Part shown: piece after piece, positions 17,376-26,631 of the stretch
Layout of the letters: each line of letters opens with the position of its first letter
Numbering within the stretch: position 1 is the stretch's first letter
Source: Saprospiraceae bacterium
Lineage (GTDB): Bacteria; Bacteroidota; Bacteroidia; Chitinophagales; Saprospiraceae
DNA length: 64,000 nt
NCBI GenBank assembly: GCA_021739645.1
Contig: JAIPBL010000003.1
Coordinates: 62,001 to 126,000, forward strand
Direction of reading: 5' to 3'
Notes under the pieces: model-generated
What the model was told of the DNA's origin: nothing
The model's database searches: none
Seen by the model: only the letters and a program-made list of their open reading frames with translations
Translations under genes and position numbers: made by a program

Positions 17376-17470
17376 GACTATAGTGCAAATAGGCTGAGAC
17401 GCCTTGTGATTTTTCCGCAAAATTGATTTTTTTTGGGATAAAACCCTGAATAATTATTGACCGAGACAAC

Positions 17471-17938
17471 TCAGTTTTTCGACTTGTTTTCAAGCCTTTT
17501 TTTCAAACCCACGAAGCCTGCTTTCATAACCTTGTCGTGGTTCCAACTAAATATTGGGCGGGCAATCGGGGCAAGCAGGTTCATCCACGCTTTTGTAGTC
17601 TTTACCTGCCATTCATATCGGACGATGGTTTTGCTTCCAATTGTGGTAAAATTCCAAATCCCTACCCCGTCAAGTTCTCCGAATGCACGCCCCTCCATCC
17701 GTCGGTGATGGATTTCCTCGACCAATTCGGAGTCAAAAGTTAGCGAGTAGGGCAGGGCGGTCTTCCAGGTTATTCGGCGGATGGCTCCAATTTCATTGGC
17801 ATCTCCCTGCTTCAGTATTTTGACTTTTGCTACAAAACTCCACCACTCCGGCCAAAGGCTCATGGCCTTGATTTCTTTCCAGACCTGTGGCAGCGGATGG
17901 TCAAATTTCCAGACAGTAATAAATTGATAATCAGGCAT
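17471..17938 (-). CDS. SRPBCC-family (START/Bet v1-like) protein
   Basis: This is a 155-residue soluble protein. PDYQFITVWKFDHPLPQVWK at the N-terminus, a LWPEWWSFVAKVKIL segment and a strand TIGSKTIVRYEWQVKTTK followed by a long C-terminal helix match the SRPBCC helix-grip fold (polyketide-cyclase/dehydrase annotation). The fold binds hydrophobic ligands in a cavity. No catalytic residues can be assigned. It is transcribed in the same direction as the EamA gene, 95 bp upstream of it, with the SnoaL-like gene further upstream. Confidence 0.75.
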   Translation of the reverse strand: MPDYQFITVWKFDHPLPQVWKEIKAMSLWPEWWSFVAKVKILKQGDANEIGAIRRITWKTALPYSLTFDSELVEEIHHRRMEGRAFGELDGVGIWNFTTIGSKTIVRYEWQVKTTKAWMNLLAPIARPIFSWNHDKVMKAGFVGLKKRLENKSKN

Positions 17939-18012
17939 TTGGATAGATTTTTACAAAAAAAAAAGGCTAGCAACCCATTGGTTGCCAACTACGCCAGTAT
18001 TTTCCTGCTTAT

Positions 18013-18423
18013 TCACCTACTTGCCATAATATGTTTTTGGGTATCAAGATAATGCCGCAATCGAATGACTTTTCCGGCATCGTTAAATGTCCACAAATGC
18101 ATCTCCTCGTCATGGTAAGATTTTCCAGTAGCGACTACATCGGCTTCAATGTAGAATTCGGCTGCGATTTGGTTTCCACCATCCATCAATGAAAGCACCT
18201 GGAAATCCTTGATTTTTATTTCAGTACCAAAAGTTTGAAAAAACGCCATAACGCCTTCTTTGCCGATGCGGTGTTGCATCCAAGATACCCCTGCCTTTTG
18301 AGCAGAATTGTCTGCCCAGCCTTCCCATTGGACGTTGTCGTCCAATTTTTCAAGAATGCCAGGAATGTCGCCCTGTCCGAAACAGGAATAAATTTGTTGA
18401 ACGGTAGTAAGATTGTTTTTCAT
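18013..18423 (-). CDS. SnoaL/NTF2-like (ketosteroid-isomerase fold) protein
   Basis: This is a 136-residue cytosolic protein. The opening VQQIYSCFGQGDIPGILEKL, the mid-segment GKEGVMAFFQTFGTEIKI and the closing strand MHLWTFNDAGKVIRLRHYLD are those of the NTF2-like SnoaL superfamily. Members range from isomerases to proteins of unknown role. No neighbour identifies a pathway. It is divergent from the ECF sigma-factor gene, separated by 166 bp that contain a clear promoter for the latter. Confidence 0.78.
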   Translation of the reverse strand: MKNNLTTVQQIYSCFGQGDIPGILEKLDDNVQWEGWADNSAQKAGVSWMQHRIGKEGVMAFFQTFGTEIKIKDFQVLSLMDGGNQIAAEFYIEADVVATGKSYHDEEMHLWTFNDAGKVIRLRHYLDTQKHIMASR

Positions 18424-18499
18424 AATTGAGAAGTAGGATTTGGCTTGTGTCTCTGTCTTGGTCTTTGAGGTTTTGATTTAGGTACGAACTGAATTCAAT

Positions 18500-18534
18500 T
18501 TTGGATTGCGGGCATTCATTTTTTTTTAGTTTTG
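18500..18534 (+). promoter_or_regulatory. Bacteroidota-type promoter for the ECF sigma-factor gene
   Basis: TTTG (18500-18503) and TAGTTTTG (18527-18534, a full TAnnTTTG match) are spaced 23 bp apart, 55 bp before the start codon at 18590. Confidence 0.6.
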
Positions 18535-18589
18535 CAAGTACCTTAGTGCTAATGGCCTGAAAACGAGCCTACTAAACAGCCAAAACGAA

Positions 18590-19138
18590 ATGTCAATTGA
18601 GTCACAAGTAATGGACGCAGAACTTGTCTCGATGCTACAGTCGGGCAATCAGGAAGCTTTTGGCAAATTGTACGATAATTATTCGGCCTTGGTATTTGGC
18701 ACCATCGTGCGGATAGTCGAGGATGGCAGGGAGGCTGAAAATCTTTTACAAGATTGTTTCATAAAAGTCTGGCTAAATATTGGCCGATACGATGTGCAAA
18801 AGGGCAGACTTGCAACCTGGATGATAAACATCGCCCGTAATACGGCCATCGATTTCACGAGGTCGAAATATTATTCTCAGAAACGCAAAAACCAAAACCT
18901 CGAAAATTTCGTAGGTAACGAATCGGGGAAGTCTTACTCACAGCCAGCTATGGAAACGCTGGGTTTGAGGCAAATGGTGGAAAAACTAAACCCTGCATGT
19001 CGCCAAGTAATTGAATGGATGTATTTTGAAGGTTATACCCAGCAAGAAATTGCTGAAAACTTTGGGATTCCGCTCGGCACAGTAAAATCACGTACTCGGC
19101 TGGCTATCAAGACGTTGCGAGCATATTTTGAAATTTAA
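18590..19138 (+). CDS. ECF RNA polymerase sigma factor
   Basis: This is a 182-residue sigma-70 family protein of the extracytoplasmic-function class. Region 2 (about 25-92) contains FGKLYDNYSALVFGTIVRIV, EAENLLQDCFIKVW and GRLATWMINIARNTAIDF. Region 4 (about 123-175) contains RQVIEWMYFEGYTQQEIAE and the recognition helix IPLGTVKSRTRLAIKTL. Region 3 is absent, as expected for ECF factors. Its stop overlaps the next start by one base (TAATG), so the downstream cupin protein is almost certainly its translationally coupled anti-sigma factor. The stimulus is unknown; cupin-type anti-sigma factors are commonly linked to oxidative or photo-oxidative stress. Confidence 0.92.
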   Translation: MSIESQVMDAELVSMLQSGNQEAFGKLYDNYSALVFGTIVRIVEDGREAENLLQDCFIKVWLNIGRYDVQKGRLATWMINIARNTAIDFTRSKYYSQKRKNQNLENFVGNESGKSYSQPAMETLGLRQMVEKLNPACRQVIEWMYFEGYTQQEIAENFGIPLGTVKSRTRLAIKTLRAYFEI

Positions 19139-19731
19139 TGAAGAAACACAATTACATAACAAAAGAAACAATTGGTGAATGGATCACCGAAAAGCCTGGT
19201 GATAAAGCGCCAGCCTCCGAAATTGATGCTGCTGAGGATGCCCTTTTGAGCTACATGGAAGCCAACAGCATTGCCCCTCCATCTTTTTTGCGGGATAAGA
19301 TATTGGCCAAAATTGGCGAACTGAATGAACAAGCAGCCGAACCCAATAAGCTGGAATTAAACAACTTGCCCTGGCTCTTTGAAAATACCAATTGGGTTGA
19401 TTGGCAGGAAGTTGTCAATGGCATCGAGCCTCCTGAAAATTTTGAAAATATCCACCTTCACACTTTAGAGTCTAATGATAAGCGAGAACTTTTCGTCGCT
19501 TGGGTAAAAGAAATGGTGGATGAAGAAGTTCATTACGACCTGCTCGAAAGCTTCCTTATATTGGAAGGCTCCTGTGAATGCCATATCTCCAACGCCAAAG
19601 GCGAAACCCGTGTAGTCAGGCTTGGCCAAGGCGATTCAATCAGCATGCAACTTGGTGAAACCCACGATATCATCATCACCTCCCTCCAACCCGCCAAAGC
19701 CATCCTCGAATGGCGCAAACTGGCCGCCTAA
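19138..19731 (+). CDS. Cupin-type anti-sigma factor
   Basis: The 197-residue protein overlaps the sigma-factor stop codon. Residues 1-70 are helical (EDALLSYMEANSIAPPSFLR, DKILAKIGEL), like the PP-x-x-L-R-D-K-I anti-sigma segment. Residues about 85-195 form a cupin fold (FLILEGSCECHISNAKGET, LGQGDSISMQLGETHDIIIT), as in ChrR. Unlike ChrR, the N-terminal half shows no H-x3-C-x2-C zinc site, so binding of the sigma factor is probably zinc-independent. Possible cupin metal ligands such as the His in VHYDLL and THDI remain. The call is based on coupling plus architecture. Confidence 0.78.
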   Translation: MKKHNYITKETIGEWITEKPGDKAPASEIDAAEDALLSYMEANSIAPPSFLRDKILAKIGELNEQAAEPNKLELNNLPWLFENTNWVDWQEVVNGIEPPENFENIHLHTLESNDKRELFVAWVKEMVDEEVHYDLLESFLILEGSCECHISNAKGETRVVRLGQGDSISMQLGETHDIIITSLQPAKAILEWRKLAA

Positions 19732-19873
19732 AGCCTTTTTGAACACCTGTTGGTAAAAAGCCTCTACCATTTGCTTCCGCTCTTGCGAGCTTTGCCTTTC
19801 TTTGTGGCAAACTTTCATCACAATTGTGAAATTGAGAAGCTAGTAAGCTGATTTCCAACAGCTTAGTGCATTT

Positions 19874-19905
19874 ATTCCCAATTTCCCAATTTTCCAATTT
19901 CAATA
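19874..19905. repeat. Short tandem array (TTCCCAAT-type, period about 8)
   Basis: ATTCCCA-ATTTCCCA-ATTTTCCA-ATTTCA repeats end six bases before the transketolase start codon. It is of the same kind as the array at 1732-1755. Confidence 0.6.
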
Positions 19906-19910
19906 TTTTC

Positions 19911-21935
19911 ATGTCCAACCTTTCCCTTCGCTGCGCCGACAACATTCGAATCCTTGCTGCCACTATGGTCGAAAAAGCCAAGTCTGGCCACCCCGGTGGG
20001 CCTATGGGTGGTGCTGATTTTGTCCATGTTCTCTATTCTGAGTTCCTGAATTTCGACCCAACGGACATGGCGTGGCCACTGCGTGACCGATTTTTTCTCG
20101 ATGCTGGCCACATGTCGGCCATGCTTTACGCCCAGCAGACCTTGCTGGGTAAATATTCGATGGAGGACATTCAAAACTTCCGTCAATGGGGCAGCCCAAC
20201 ACCCGGCCACCCAGAACTGGATGTGCAAAGGGGCATCGAAAACACCAGCGGACCACTTGGCTTGGGCCATACCTTTGGCATTGGAGCTGCGATTGCAGAG
20301 CGATTTTTGGCAGCAAGGTTTGGAGAGAATGTGGCGCACAAAACCTATCTGTATATCTCAGATGGTGGCGTCCAAGAGGAGATTTCTCAAGCCGCAGGTC
20401 GCATTGCTGGGCACTTAGGTTTGGGCAACATCGTCATGTTTTACGATGCAAATGACATCCAACTCAGCACCGAAGTGAACGATGTGACTAGTGAGGACAC
20501 CGCCAAAAAATACGAAGCTTGGGGCTGGCATGTGCTCACTATCCCCGGCAACGACCACGAAGCCATCCGCACCGCCATCAAATCTGGTTTAGCCGAAACC
20601 GACCGGCCTACACTTATCATCGGTAAGACATTGATGGGGCTCGGAACCCGAAAGGCCGATGGCAGCATGTTTGAGGGTGAAGTGGAACTGCATGGGCAGC
20701 CACTCTCCGGTGCAGGTGGCAGCTTTGACAAGACAGTGGAGGGGTTGGGTGGAGATGCAGCCAATCCTTTCAAAATCTTCCCAGATGTGGTGGAGCACTA
20801 CGCTACTGTTTTGGAACAAAAGAAAAAAGAAGCCAAAAAACGCAAGACTTCCTTTAAAAATTGGGCGAAATCCAACCCAAAACAAGCTGACAAATTCGCC
20901 TTTTTCCAGACAGGCAAATTGCCGGATATCAACTGGTCAGAAATCCAAACCAAACCCAACGATGCTACCCGGAACGCATCCAGTGCGGTTTTGGGATACC
21001 TGGCTGGCCGGGTTGAAAACATGATAGTCTCTTCTGCAGACCTCGCCAACAGCGACAAGACGGAAAGTTTCTTGAAGAAAACCGGGGCATTCAAACATAA
21101 TAACTTCAGTGGCGCTTTCCTTCAAGCTGGCGTGTCGGAACTAACGATGGCGGCGCTTTCTGTTGGGATGTCGCTACATGGCGGTGTAATTCCTGCTTGC
21201 GCAACGTTCTTTGCCTTCAGCGATTACATGAAGCCTGCCATGCGAGTTGCTGCGCTGATGGAAACCCCCGTTGTTTTCCTTTGGACCCACGATGCTTTCA
21301 GGGTTGGCGAAGATGGCCCGACGCACCAGCCTATCGAACAGGAAGCGCAACTTCGCTTGTTGGAGCAGCTAAAAAATCATTCTGGTCGGAATGCCCTGCT
21401 TGCGCTCCGCCCTGGTGATGGCGCGGAAACAGTGGTCGCTTGGCGGCTCGCCCTCGAAAACAGGCACTCTCCAACGGGTTTGATTTTCAGCCGCCAAGGG
21501 GTAAACGATTTGCCTACTACCAACCAAAACGAAACTGAAAAAGGCGCTTACATCGTGCAAGATTGCGATGGAAAACCAGACGTGGTGCTAGTTGCCAATG
21601 GCTCAGAGGTGGCCACTTTGGTCGCTGGTGCTGATATTTTGCGAAGCGAAAATAAACTACAAGTCCGAGTTGTGTCGGCACCGTCAGAGGGGCTATTTCG
21701 GAACCAAACCAAAAAGTACCAGAAAGCAGTTCTTCCAAAAAATGTAGCAATTTTTGGCTTGACGGCTGGCCTTCCAAGTACACTTCGTGGCCTCGTCGGT
21801 GACCGGGGAATGGTGTGGGGCCTAGAGCATTTTGGCTACTCAGCACCCTTCAAAGTGCTGGATGAGAAGTTTGGTTTTACTGGTACGAATGTGGCAGTGC
21901 AGGTTTGTAAGTTGTTGAAAATCAAGAAAATATGA
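19911..21935 (+). CDS. tkt: Transketolase, single-chain
   Basis: This 674-residue enzyme transfers two-carbon units between sugar phosphates in the non-oxidative pentose-phosphate pathway, using thiamine diphosphate. Visible landmarks are MVEKAKSGHPGGPMGGADFV (N-terminal His and Gly loop), GPLGLGHTFGIGAAIAERFL, the ThDP/metal motif ISDGGVQEEIS through YDANDIQLS, and the pyrimidine-domain segment HDAFRVGEDGPTHQPIEQ. The SDGGVQEE form replaces the common GDGCLMEG and is seen in Bacteroidota relatives. Met at 19911 was preferred over one 15 codons upstream because it begins the conserved helix SNLSLRCADNIR. The stop overlaps the FAH gene start (ATGA), indicating translational coupling. Confidence 0.93.
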   Translation: MSNLSLRCADNIRILAATMVEKAKSGHPGGPMGGADFVHVLYSEFLNFDPTDMAWPLRDRFFLDAGHMSAMLYAQQTLLGKYSMEDIQNFRQWGSPTPGHPELDVQRGIENTSGPLGLGHTFGIGAAIAERFLAARFGENVAHKTYLYISDGGVQEEISQAAGRIAGHLGLGNIVMFYDANDIQLSTEVNDVTSEDTAKKYEAWGWHVLTIPGNDHEAIRTAIKSGLAETDRPTLIIGKTLMGLGTRKADGSMFEGEVELHGQPLSGAGGSFDKTVEGLGGDAANPFKIFPDVVEHYATVLEQKKKEAKKRKTSFKNWAKSNPKQADKFAFFQTGKLPDINWSEIQTKPNDATRNASSAVLGYLAGRVENMIVSSADLANSDKTESFLKKTGAFKHNNFSGAFLQAGVSELTMAALSVGMSLHGGVIPACATFFAFSDYMKPAMRVAALMETPVVFLWTHDAFRVGEDGPTHQPIEQEAQLRLLEQLKNHSGRNALLALRPGDGAETVVAWRLALENRHSPTGLIFSRQGVNDLPTTNQNETEKGAYIVQDCDGKPDVVLVANGSEVATLVAGADILRSENKLQVRVVSAPSEGLFRNQTKKYQKAVLPKNVAIFGLTAGLPSTLRGLVGDRGMVWGLEHFGYSAPFKVLDEKFGFTGTNVAVQVCKLLKIKKI

Positions 21936-22789
21936 AACTTATCCGCCATGGCGAACCCGACTTTGAAAAGCCCGGCATCCAACTTTCTGATGGCACTCGC
22001 ATTGATGTGAGCGCCTTTGGCCAAGATTTTGACGAAAAATTCTTTGCTGGAGATGGGCTAAGAAACCTATCCACTTGGCTTGAAAACCATGGAGCAACTT
22101 GTCCTGTCATTAGCCAGGAAACGAGGCTCGGTTCACCGATTTGCCGCCCCTCAAAAATTATCTGTGTTGGACTGAACTACTCTGACCATGCCACGGAGAG
22201 CAACATGCAACTGCCTTCTGAACCGATTATTTTTTTCAAGTCAACCACCGCCATTTGTGGCCCAAACGACAAGGTTATCATTCCAAAAGGAAGTGAAAAA
22301 ACGGATTGGGAAGTGGAACTGGCAGTGGTCATCGGCAAAAAGGCCAGTTATGTGGAAGAGGCTGATGCGATGGATTATGTTGTCGGCTATCTGCTTCACA
22401 ACGACATCAGCGAGCGTGCATTCCAATTGGAGCGGCAGGGCCAATGGGTGAAGGGCAAGAGTGCCGACACGTTTGCACCGCTTGGGCCATTCCTTGCCAC
22501 CACCGACGAAATCCCAGACCCGCACAGCCTCGGCGTTTGGTTGAAAGTGAACGGGGAACTGCTTCAAAATAGCAATACCCGCAACCTGATTTTTAAAATT
22601 CCCCACCTCGTAAGCTATATCAGCCAGTTTATGACATTGCTGCCTGGCGATGTTATTTCCACTGGTACTCCTGCAGGCGTTGGCCTTTGCCTCAAACCAC
22701 CGAGATACCTAAATCCTGGTGACAAAATGGAGCTTGGGATTGATGGCCTAGGCGTGCAGCGGCAGCTAACAATTGACTTCAAAGCCTAA
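21932..22789 (+). CDS. Fumarylacetoacetate-hydrolase-family protein
   Basis: This is a 285-residue enzyme with the FAH fold. KIICVGLNYSDHATESN, EPIIFFKSTTAI, the metal site DWEVELAVVIGK (E-x-E), GYLLHNDISERAFQ, GKSADTFAPLGP and DVISTGTPAGVG are all present. In the superfamily it cleaves or hydrolyses C-C bonds in acylpyruvates; this subgroup is often annotated as 2,4-diketo-3-deoxy-L-fuconate hydrolase or ureidoglycolate lyase. A tight overlap with transketolase suggests sugar or sugar-acid metabolism, but no other enzyme of such a pathway is close. The specific reaction is uncertain. Confidence 0.85.
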   Translation: MKLIRHGEPDFEKPGIQLSDGTRIDVSAFGQDFDEKFFAGDGLRNLSTWLENHGATCPVISQETRLGSPICRPSKIICVGLNYSDHATESNMQLPSEPIIFFKSTTAICGPNDKVIIPKGSEKTDWEVELAVVIGKKASYVEEADAMDYVVGYLLHNDISERAFQLERQGQWVKGKSADTFAPLGPFLATTDEIPDPHSLGVWLKVNGELLQNSNTRNLIFKIPHLVSYISQFMTLLPGDVISTGTPAGVGLCLKPPRYLNPGDKMELGIDGLGVQRQLTIDFKA

Positions 22790-22918
22790 ACAAGGGTGGT
22801 TCGAAATAATCAAATGCAAAAGTCCGGCGTGTTAGCAGCGATGGAGCTATTTTTAAGTTCCATTATCGAAACCCTTCGTTATTTTCTTTGGAAATTCCCT
22901 TTCTTTGTAAAACATTGC

Positions 22919-22959
22919 CCCCAAATCTTGTTAAATCCTGGTCTTGGGGTCAATTTTTA
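22919..22959 (+). terminator. Weak hairpin plus T-run after the tkt-FAH pair
   Basis: CCCCAA (22919-22924) pairs with TTGGGG (22944-22949) and TCAATTTTTAA follows. The stem is only six base pairs with a long loop. Confidence 0.35.
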
Positions 22960-23006
22960 AGGACTCCATTCGTTCGAGCAGCTAACCACGACTTTAGTAT
23001 TACTGT

Positions 23007-26000
23007 ATGCGATTGTTGAAAACGCCTTTTCTTCTGTTATGCCTCCTTTTGCCCTTCATGTTGGAGGCGCAGTCACTTTTTCCCATCAAAAAAGATAAAA
23101 AATGGGGCCTGATGAACGCTGAGGGCCGACTGGTGCAACAGCCAGTTTACGATGCGATTGGCGAGTTTAAACAGTTTGGCTATGCTACCATGCAGCGCAA
23201 GGGTAGGGTAGGGCTGCTCAATTCCGAAGGGGTTGAAATCGTTCCTCCCAACTTCGACGACCTGAAACCGCTGGACAGCACCCTGATTTCAGTGATGGAG
23301 AAGGGACAATGGAAGGTCATTAACCTTGAGGGTAGGGTGATATTGCCAGCCGGGTATGAGCAAGTAGAAGTATTAAAAAGCCGAAATCACGTTGGATTTG
23401 CCTTTCACATGGCCTTTCTTTCCTACAAAAAAGACAATAAATGGGGCATCATCAATGAGCAAGGAAAAGTATTGGCCGAGCCAAGGTTTGACGAGGTCTC
23501 CTTGCTCAAAAATTTGCCGGAAGGCATTACCACCACTTTTTTTCAAACAAAAATAAATGGGTTGCTTGGCCTGTTCCTGCCAAACGGATTTGAACTGCTC
23601 CCACCTCAAGCCGATGAAATCAGGGTGTGGAACGCCACTCTTATTTTCTATGAAAAAACACAGAAGTGGGGTGCTGTCAACCAACTCGGACAGCAAGTCC
23701 TGGAAAATGTTTACGACCACTTCAGCAGCTTGTCTGACAACTTCCTCAAACTAGTGTCAAACAACAAGACTTACCTGTTTTCCTTGGTGTACAATAAAGT
23801 GATTACCGAAGGAGAATTTGAAGCTTTTTATGCATTCAGCGATGATTTTGTTTTGTGTAAAAAAAAGCGACTACTTGGCCTGCTCGACCATTGCGGCAGC
23901 TTAGTCCTAACCAATAAATACAACGAAATACAAGCCTACGAGGGCGAGATTTTCAGGGCAAATTTGGAAGGGAAATGGGGCATAGTAACGTTGGATGACC
24001 AACGCTTGATACCGTTCGAATACGACTACATTTCACCGATGAAAAAAGGCAGGTGTGTGGTTGTCAGCAACCGAAAATGTGGCGTGGCAAACAACCGAGG
24101 GAAAGTGATGGTCGCCCCACAATTCGACCGAATAGAATTGGAAGATGATGAAATCAAGGCGTATGCTGGCCAACAACTCAGTGTTTTCAATTTTGGGGAA
24201 GAGGGTCAGTTGGACAGCAGGAGCAATTTTGATTCACACTTTACCATCAAGGTAACCAAAGGAAATAGGCTTCGCAATATTGATCAAGATGCGCAAAGCC
24301 CCTACGAATTGGAAAAATTCGAATGGTTTTATTCTCCTAAACATGACAAATGGGGCCTTCGAAGGTTGGATAACGGCACAGTTCAAATTGAACCAACTTT
24401 TCACGAAGTGAGGGTGGAAAAAGAATTGGGACTAACCCTAGTGGGCATCGAAATGATGCCAAAAATAAATTTTGACCGGACTTCCTACCGCTTTGAAATG
24501 GGCTATGGCTTGGTGCAAAACGACACTGGCCTTTTAGTTCATGAGGTTGATTTGGTGGACATTCGGCTGTCAGATTTTGATAGTGGATTGCCAGTAGCAC
24601 GTTGTATTTTCACCAACGGCAAACATGGTTTGGTAAACAAAATCGGTAAAATAATTTCCAAGGATTATGCTTTTATCGGAGAATTCAGCGACGGGGTAGC
24701 CAGAGCAAGCCAAAAAGGAAAAATGTCAGCCTCCTTGGACAAGTCAGTGCTGAACATGGGTTCTTTACAAAAATTCCTGACCGCCGTACTCGCCCCTGTA
24801 ACACTGACGGACTATACCCAACATGACCTCAATATTGACAATAAAGGAAAACTGACCTGTGAAAGCTGTACTTGGAGCTATATGGACACGACCGGGGCAA
24901 CAGTTGTACAACCACAATTTTCCTTTGCAAAAGATTTTGTAAACCAGGTTGGCATTGTGGAATTAGAAGGCAAATGGGGAATGGTTGATAACAAAGGCAA
25001 ACAACTACTACCCTGCAAATACGATGAACTCGGATTTTTGGAAAACACCGGAAACAAGGTACTTCGGGTTTTCAAAAAAGAAGAAAAATACGGCCTGATT
25101 GACACACTTGGCCGCCTGGCAGTAGGGGTTCATTATGAAAATATCGGCTCATTCAGCGAGGGCCGTTTGGCTGCGAAACGCAACAATGTCTGGGGATTTG
25201 TCGATGGTAACGGGCGGGAAGTTGTTCCCTGTCGCTTTGATGAGGTTGGCCCATTTAGCGATGGATTGGCTGCTGCCCGGCTCGGAAGCAAATGGGGTTA
25301 TATCGACCGTCACGGTTCGGTTGAGTTAGATTTCCAATATTCAAAAGCAGGAAAATTCAGCAATGGCCTCGCTCCCGCAAAGCGGGAAGGGCCTCACTAC
25401 GGGTATATTGACATCACTGGCACTTGGGCGATTAAACCTAATTTTCCGAAGGCGCATCCATTTGTCCGGGGAATAGCGAAAGTTGAGGAAATGACTGGGC
25501 AATTCCTGCGCACTGGATTGATTGACACCCTCGGCAACTACATTTTAAGACCAAAATACGTCTCCATTAGTGATTTCAATCTGCACGGCCTTGCCGTTGC
25601 AGAAATTGAGGGCAGCCCTGCAAAATATGCACTTATAACGACTAAAGGCCAAGTCATCACAAACCTGCCATACCGGAGCATCGAGCCATTTGTAGAGGGA
25701 ATGGCAAGGGTACAGTACCATGATAATTGGGGTTTTGTGGACACGACTGGCAAGTTAGTGGTACAAGCTGTATTTTTCAAGGCAAGCGATTTTGCAGAAG
25801 GGAAAGCTGCTGTGTGGCAAAACGGCCAATGTGGGTTCATTGACCGCACCGGAAAGTACGTAGTTGAGCCAATATTTAGCAAGTGCATGAATTTCAAAGA
25901 CGGCAAAGCAATTGTATTCAAAGGCAGCCAACGTGCTGGACTCATAGATGCCGCTGGTAATTTCATCATCGAGCCAGGCATCAACAAATTAATAGACTTC

Positions 26001-26393
26001 GCCGATGGCCGGGGATTGGTCCGTGGCGACAACTACCAATTCTACTACATCACGGAGCAATCCCGTTTTTACAACGGTTTCTATGAAAAGGCAGGCCAAT
26101 ACCAGCACGGCGTTGCCGTGGTGCAAATAGATGGCAACTGGGCCATCATCAACCAGCAGGGCATTGAAATTATCCCTCCTAAGTATGATAAAATCGAGCA
26201 ATTCGAGGACGGCTTTGCCAAGGTGCGAATAAAAGGCTTCAATGGCCTGACCAACCTACAGGGAGAGCTGATAGTTCAACCGAACTATGAATACATTAGT
26301 TATGCTGGCGAGGGGCTATTCCGAGTTGAGCAGGGCGACAAGGTCGGCTACTTTGACATGGGAGGTAAATGGGTTTGGGGCTTGCAAGAATGA
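23007..26393 (+). CDS. Secreted giant WG-repeat protein
   Basis: This 1128-residue protein begins with a signal peptide (MRLLKTPFLLLCLLLPFMLEAQ). Almost the whole length is WG beta-hairpin repeats: a GKWGxxNxxGxxxxxxxYDxI pattern recurs some twenty times, for example KKWGLMNAEGRLV, NKWGIINEQGKVL, NVWGFVDGNGREVVP, SKWGYIDRHGS and DNWGFVDTTGK. A less regular stretch lies in the middle (about 400-600). WG repeats (KWG family) are thought to form solenoid or propeller-like surfaces for binding; no catalytic domain is visible. With no lipobox or type IX sorting domain seen, the protein is probably periplasmic or exported. No functional partner is apparent. The next feature is tRNA-Asn. Confidence 0.88.
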   Translation: MRLLKTPFLLLCLLLPFMLEAQSLFPIKKDKKWGLMNAEGRLVQQPVYDAIGEFKQFGYATMQRKGRVGLLNSEGVEIVPPNFDDLKPLDSTLISVMEKGQWKVINLEGRVILPAGYEQVEVLKSRNHVGFAFHMAFLSYKKDNKWGIINEQGKVLAEPRFDEVSLLKNLPEGITTTFFQTKINGLLGLFLPNGFELLPPQADEIRVWNATLIFYEKTQKWGAVNQLGQQVLENVYDHFSSLSDNFLKLVSNNKTYLFSLVYNKVITEGEFEAFYAFSDDFVLCKKKRLLGLLDHCGSLVLTNKYNEIQAYEGEIFRANLEGKWGIVTLDDQRLIPFEYDYISPMKKGRCVVVSNRKCGVANNRGKVMVAPQFDRIELEDDEIKAYAGQQLSVFNFGEEGQLDSRSNFDSHFTIKVTKGNRLRNIDQDAQSPYELEKFEWFYSPKHDKWGLRRLDNGTVQIEPTFHEVRVEKELGLTLVGIEMMPKINFDRTSYRFEMGYGLVQNDTGLLVHEVDLVDIRLSDFDSGLPVARCIFTNGKHGLVNKIGKIISKDYAFIGEFSDGVARASQKGKMSASLDKSVLNMGSLQKFLTAVLAPVTLTDYTQHDLNIDNKGKLTCESCTWSYMDTTGATVVQPQFSFAKDFVNQVGIVELEGKWGMVDNKGKQLLPCKYDELGFLENTGNKVLRVFKKEEKYGLIDTLGRLAVGVHYENIGSFSEGRLAAKRNNVWGFVDGNGREVVPCRFDEVGPFSDGLAAARLGSKWGYIDRHGSVELDFQYSKAGKFSNGLAPAKREGPHYGYIDITGTWAIKPNFPKAHPFVRGIAKVEEMTGQFLRTGLIDTLGNYILRPKYVSISDFNLHGLAVAEIEGSPAKYALITTKGQVITNLPYRSIEPFVEGMARVQYHDNWGFVDTTGKLVVQAVFFKASDFAEGKAAVWQNGQCGFIDRTGKYVVEPIFSKCMNFKDGKAIVFKGSQRAGLIDAAGNFIIEPGINKLIDFADGRGLVRGDNYQFYYITEQSRFYNGFYEKAGQYQHGVAVVQIDGNWAIINQQGIEIIPPKYDKIEQFEDGFAKVRIKGFNGLTNLQGELIVQPNYEYISYAGEGLFRVEQGDKVGYFDMGGKWVWGLQE

Positions 26394-26471
26394 GAATTTA
26401 AAGTAGGCATAAGGTTTCACGGCTCGTCAAATTCATTTTTTTTAAATTTTTGAAAAAAAATCAAGTTTGAC

Positions 26472-26503
26472 TTGCATGTTTTTTCAAAACTATAATACCT
26501 TTG
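26472..26503 (+). promoter_or_regulatory. Promoter of tRNA-Asn
   Basis: TTG (26472-26474) is spaced 21 bp from TACCTTTG (26496-26503, full TAnnTTTG match). Transcription would start at about 26510, some 45 bases before the tRNA. Confidence 0.65.
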
Positions 26504-26555
26504 CGCTCGCCTTTGAAAAAGGGCAAGTTTGAAGAACGCTTCAAGCTATGAAAAT

Positions 26556-26629
26556 GCCTCCTTAGCTCAGTCGGTTAGAGCGCCGGACTGTTAATCCGTA
26601 GGTCCTTGGTTCGAGTCCAAGAGGAGGCG
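26556..26629 (+). tRNA. tRNA-Asn (anticodon GTT)
   Basis: The 74-nt cloverleaf has a seven-pair acceptor stem (GCCTCCT at 26556-26562 with AGGAGGC at 26622-26628), D-arm GCTC/GAGC, an anticodon loop CTGTTAA with GTT at 26590-26592, and a T-arm around GGTTCGAGTCC. The discriminator base is G, as expected for Asn. The 3' CCA is not encoded. Confidence 0.95.
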
Positions 26630-26631
26630 CA

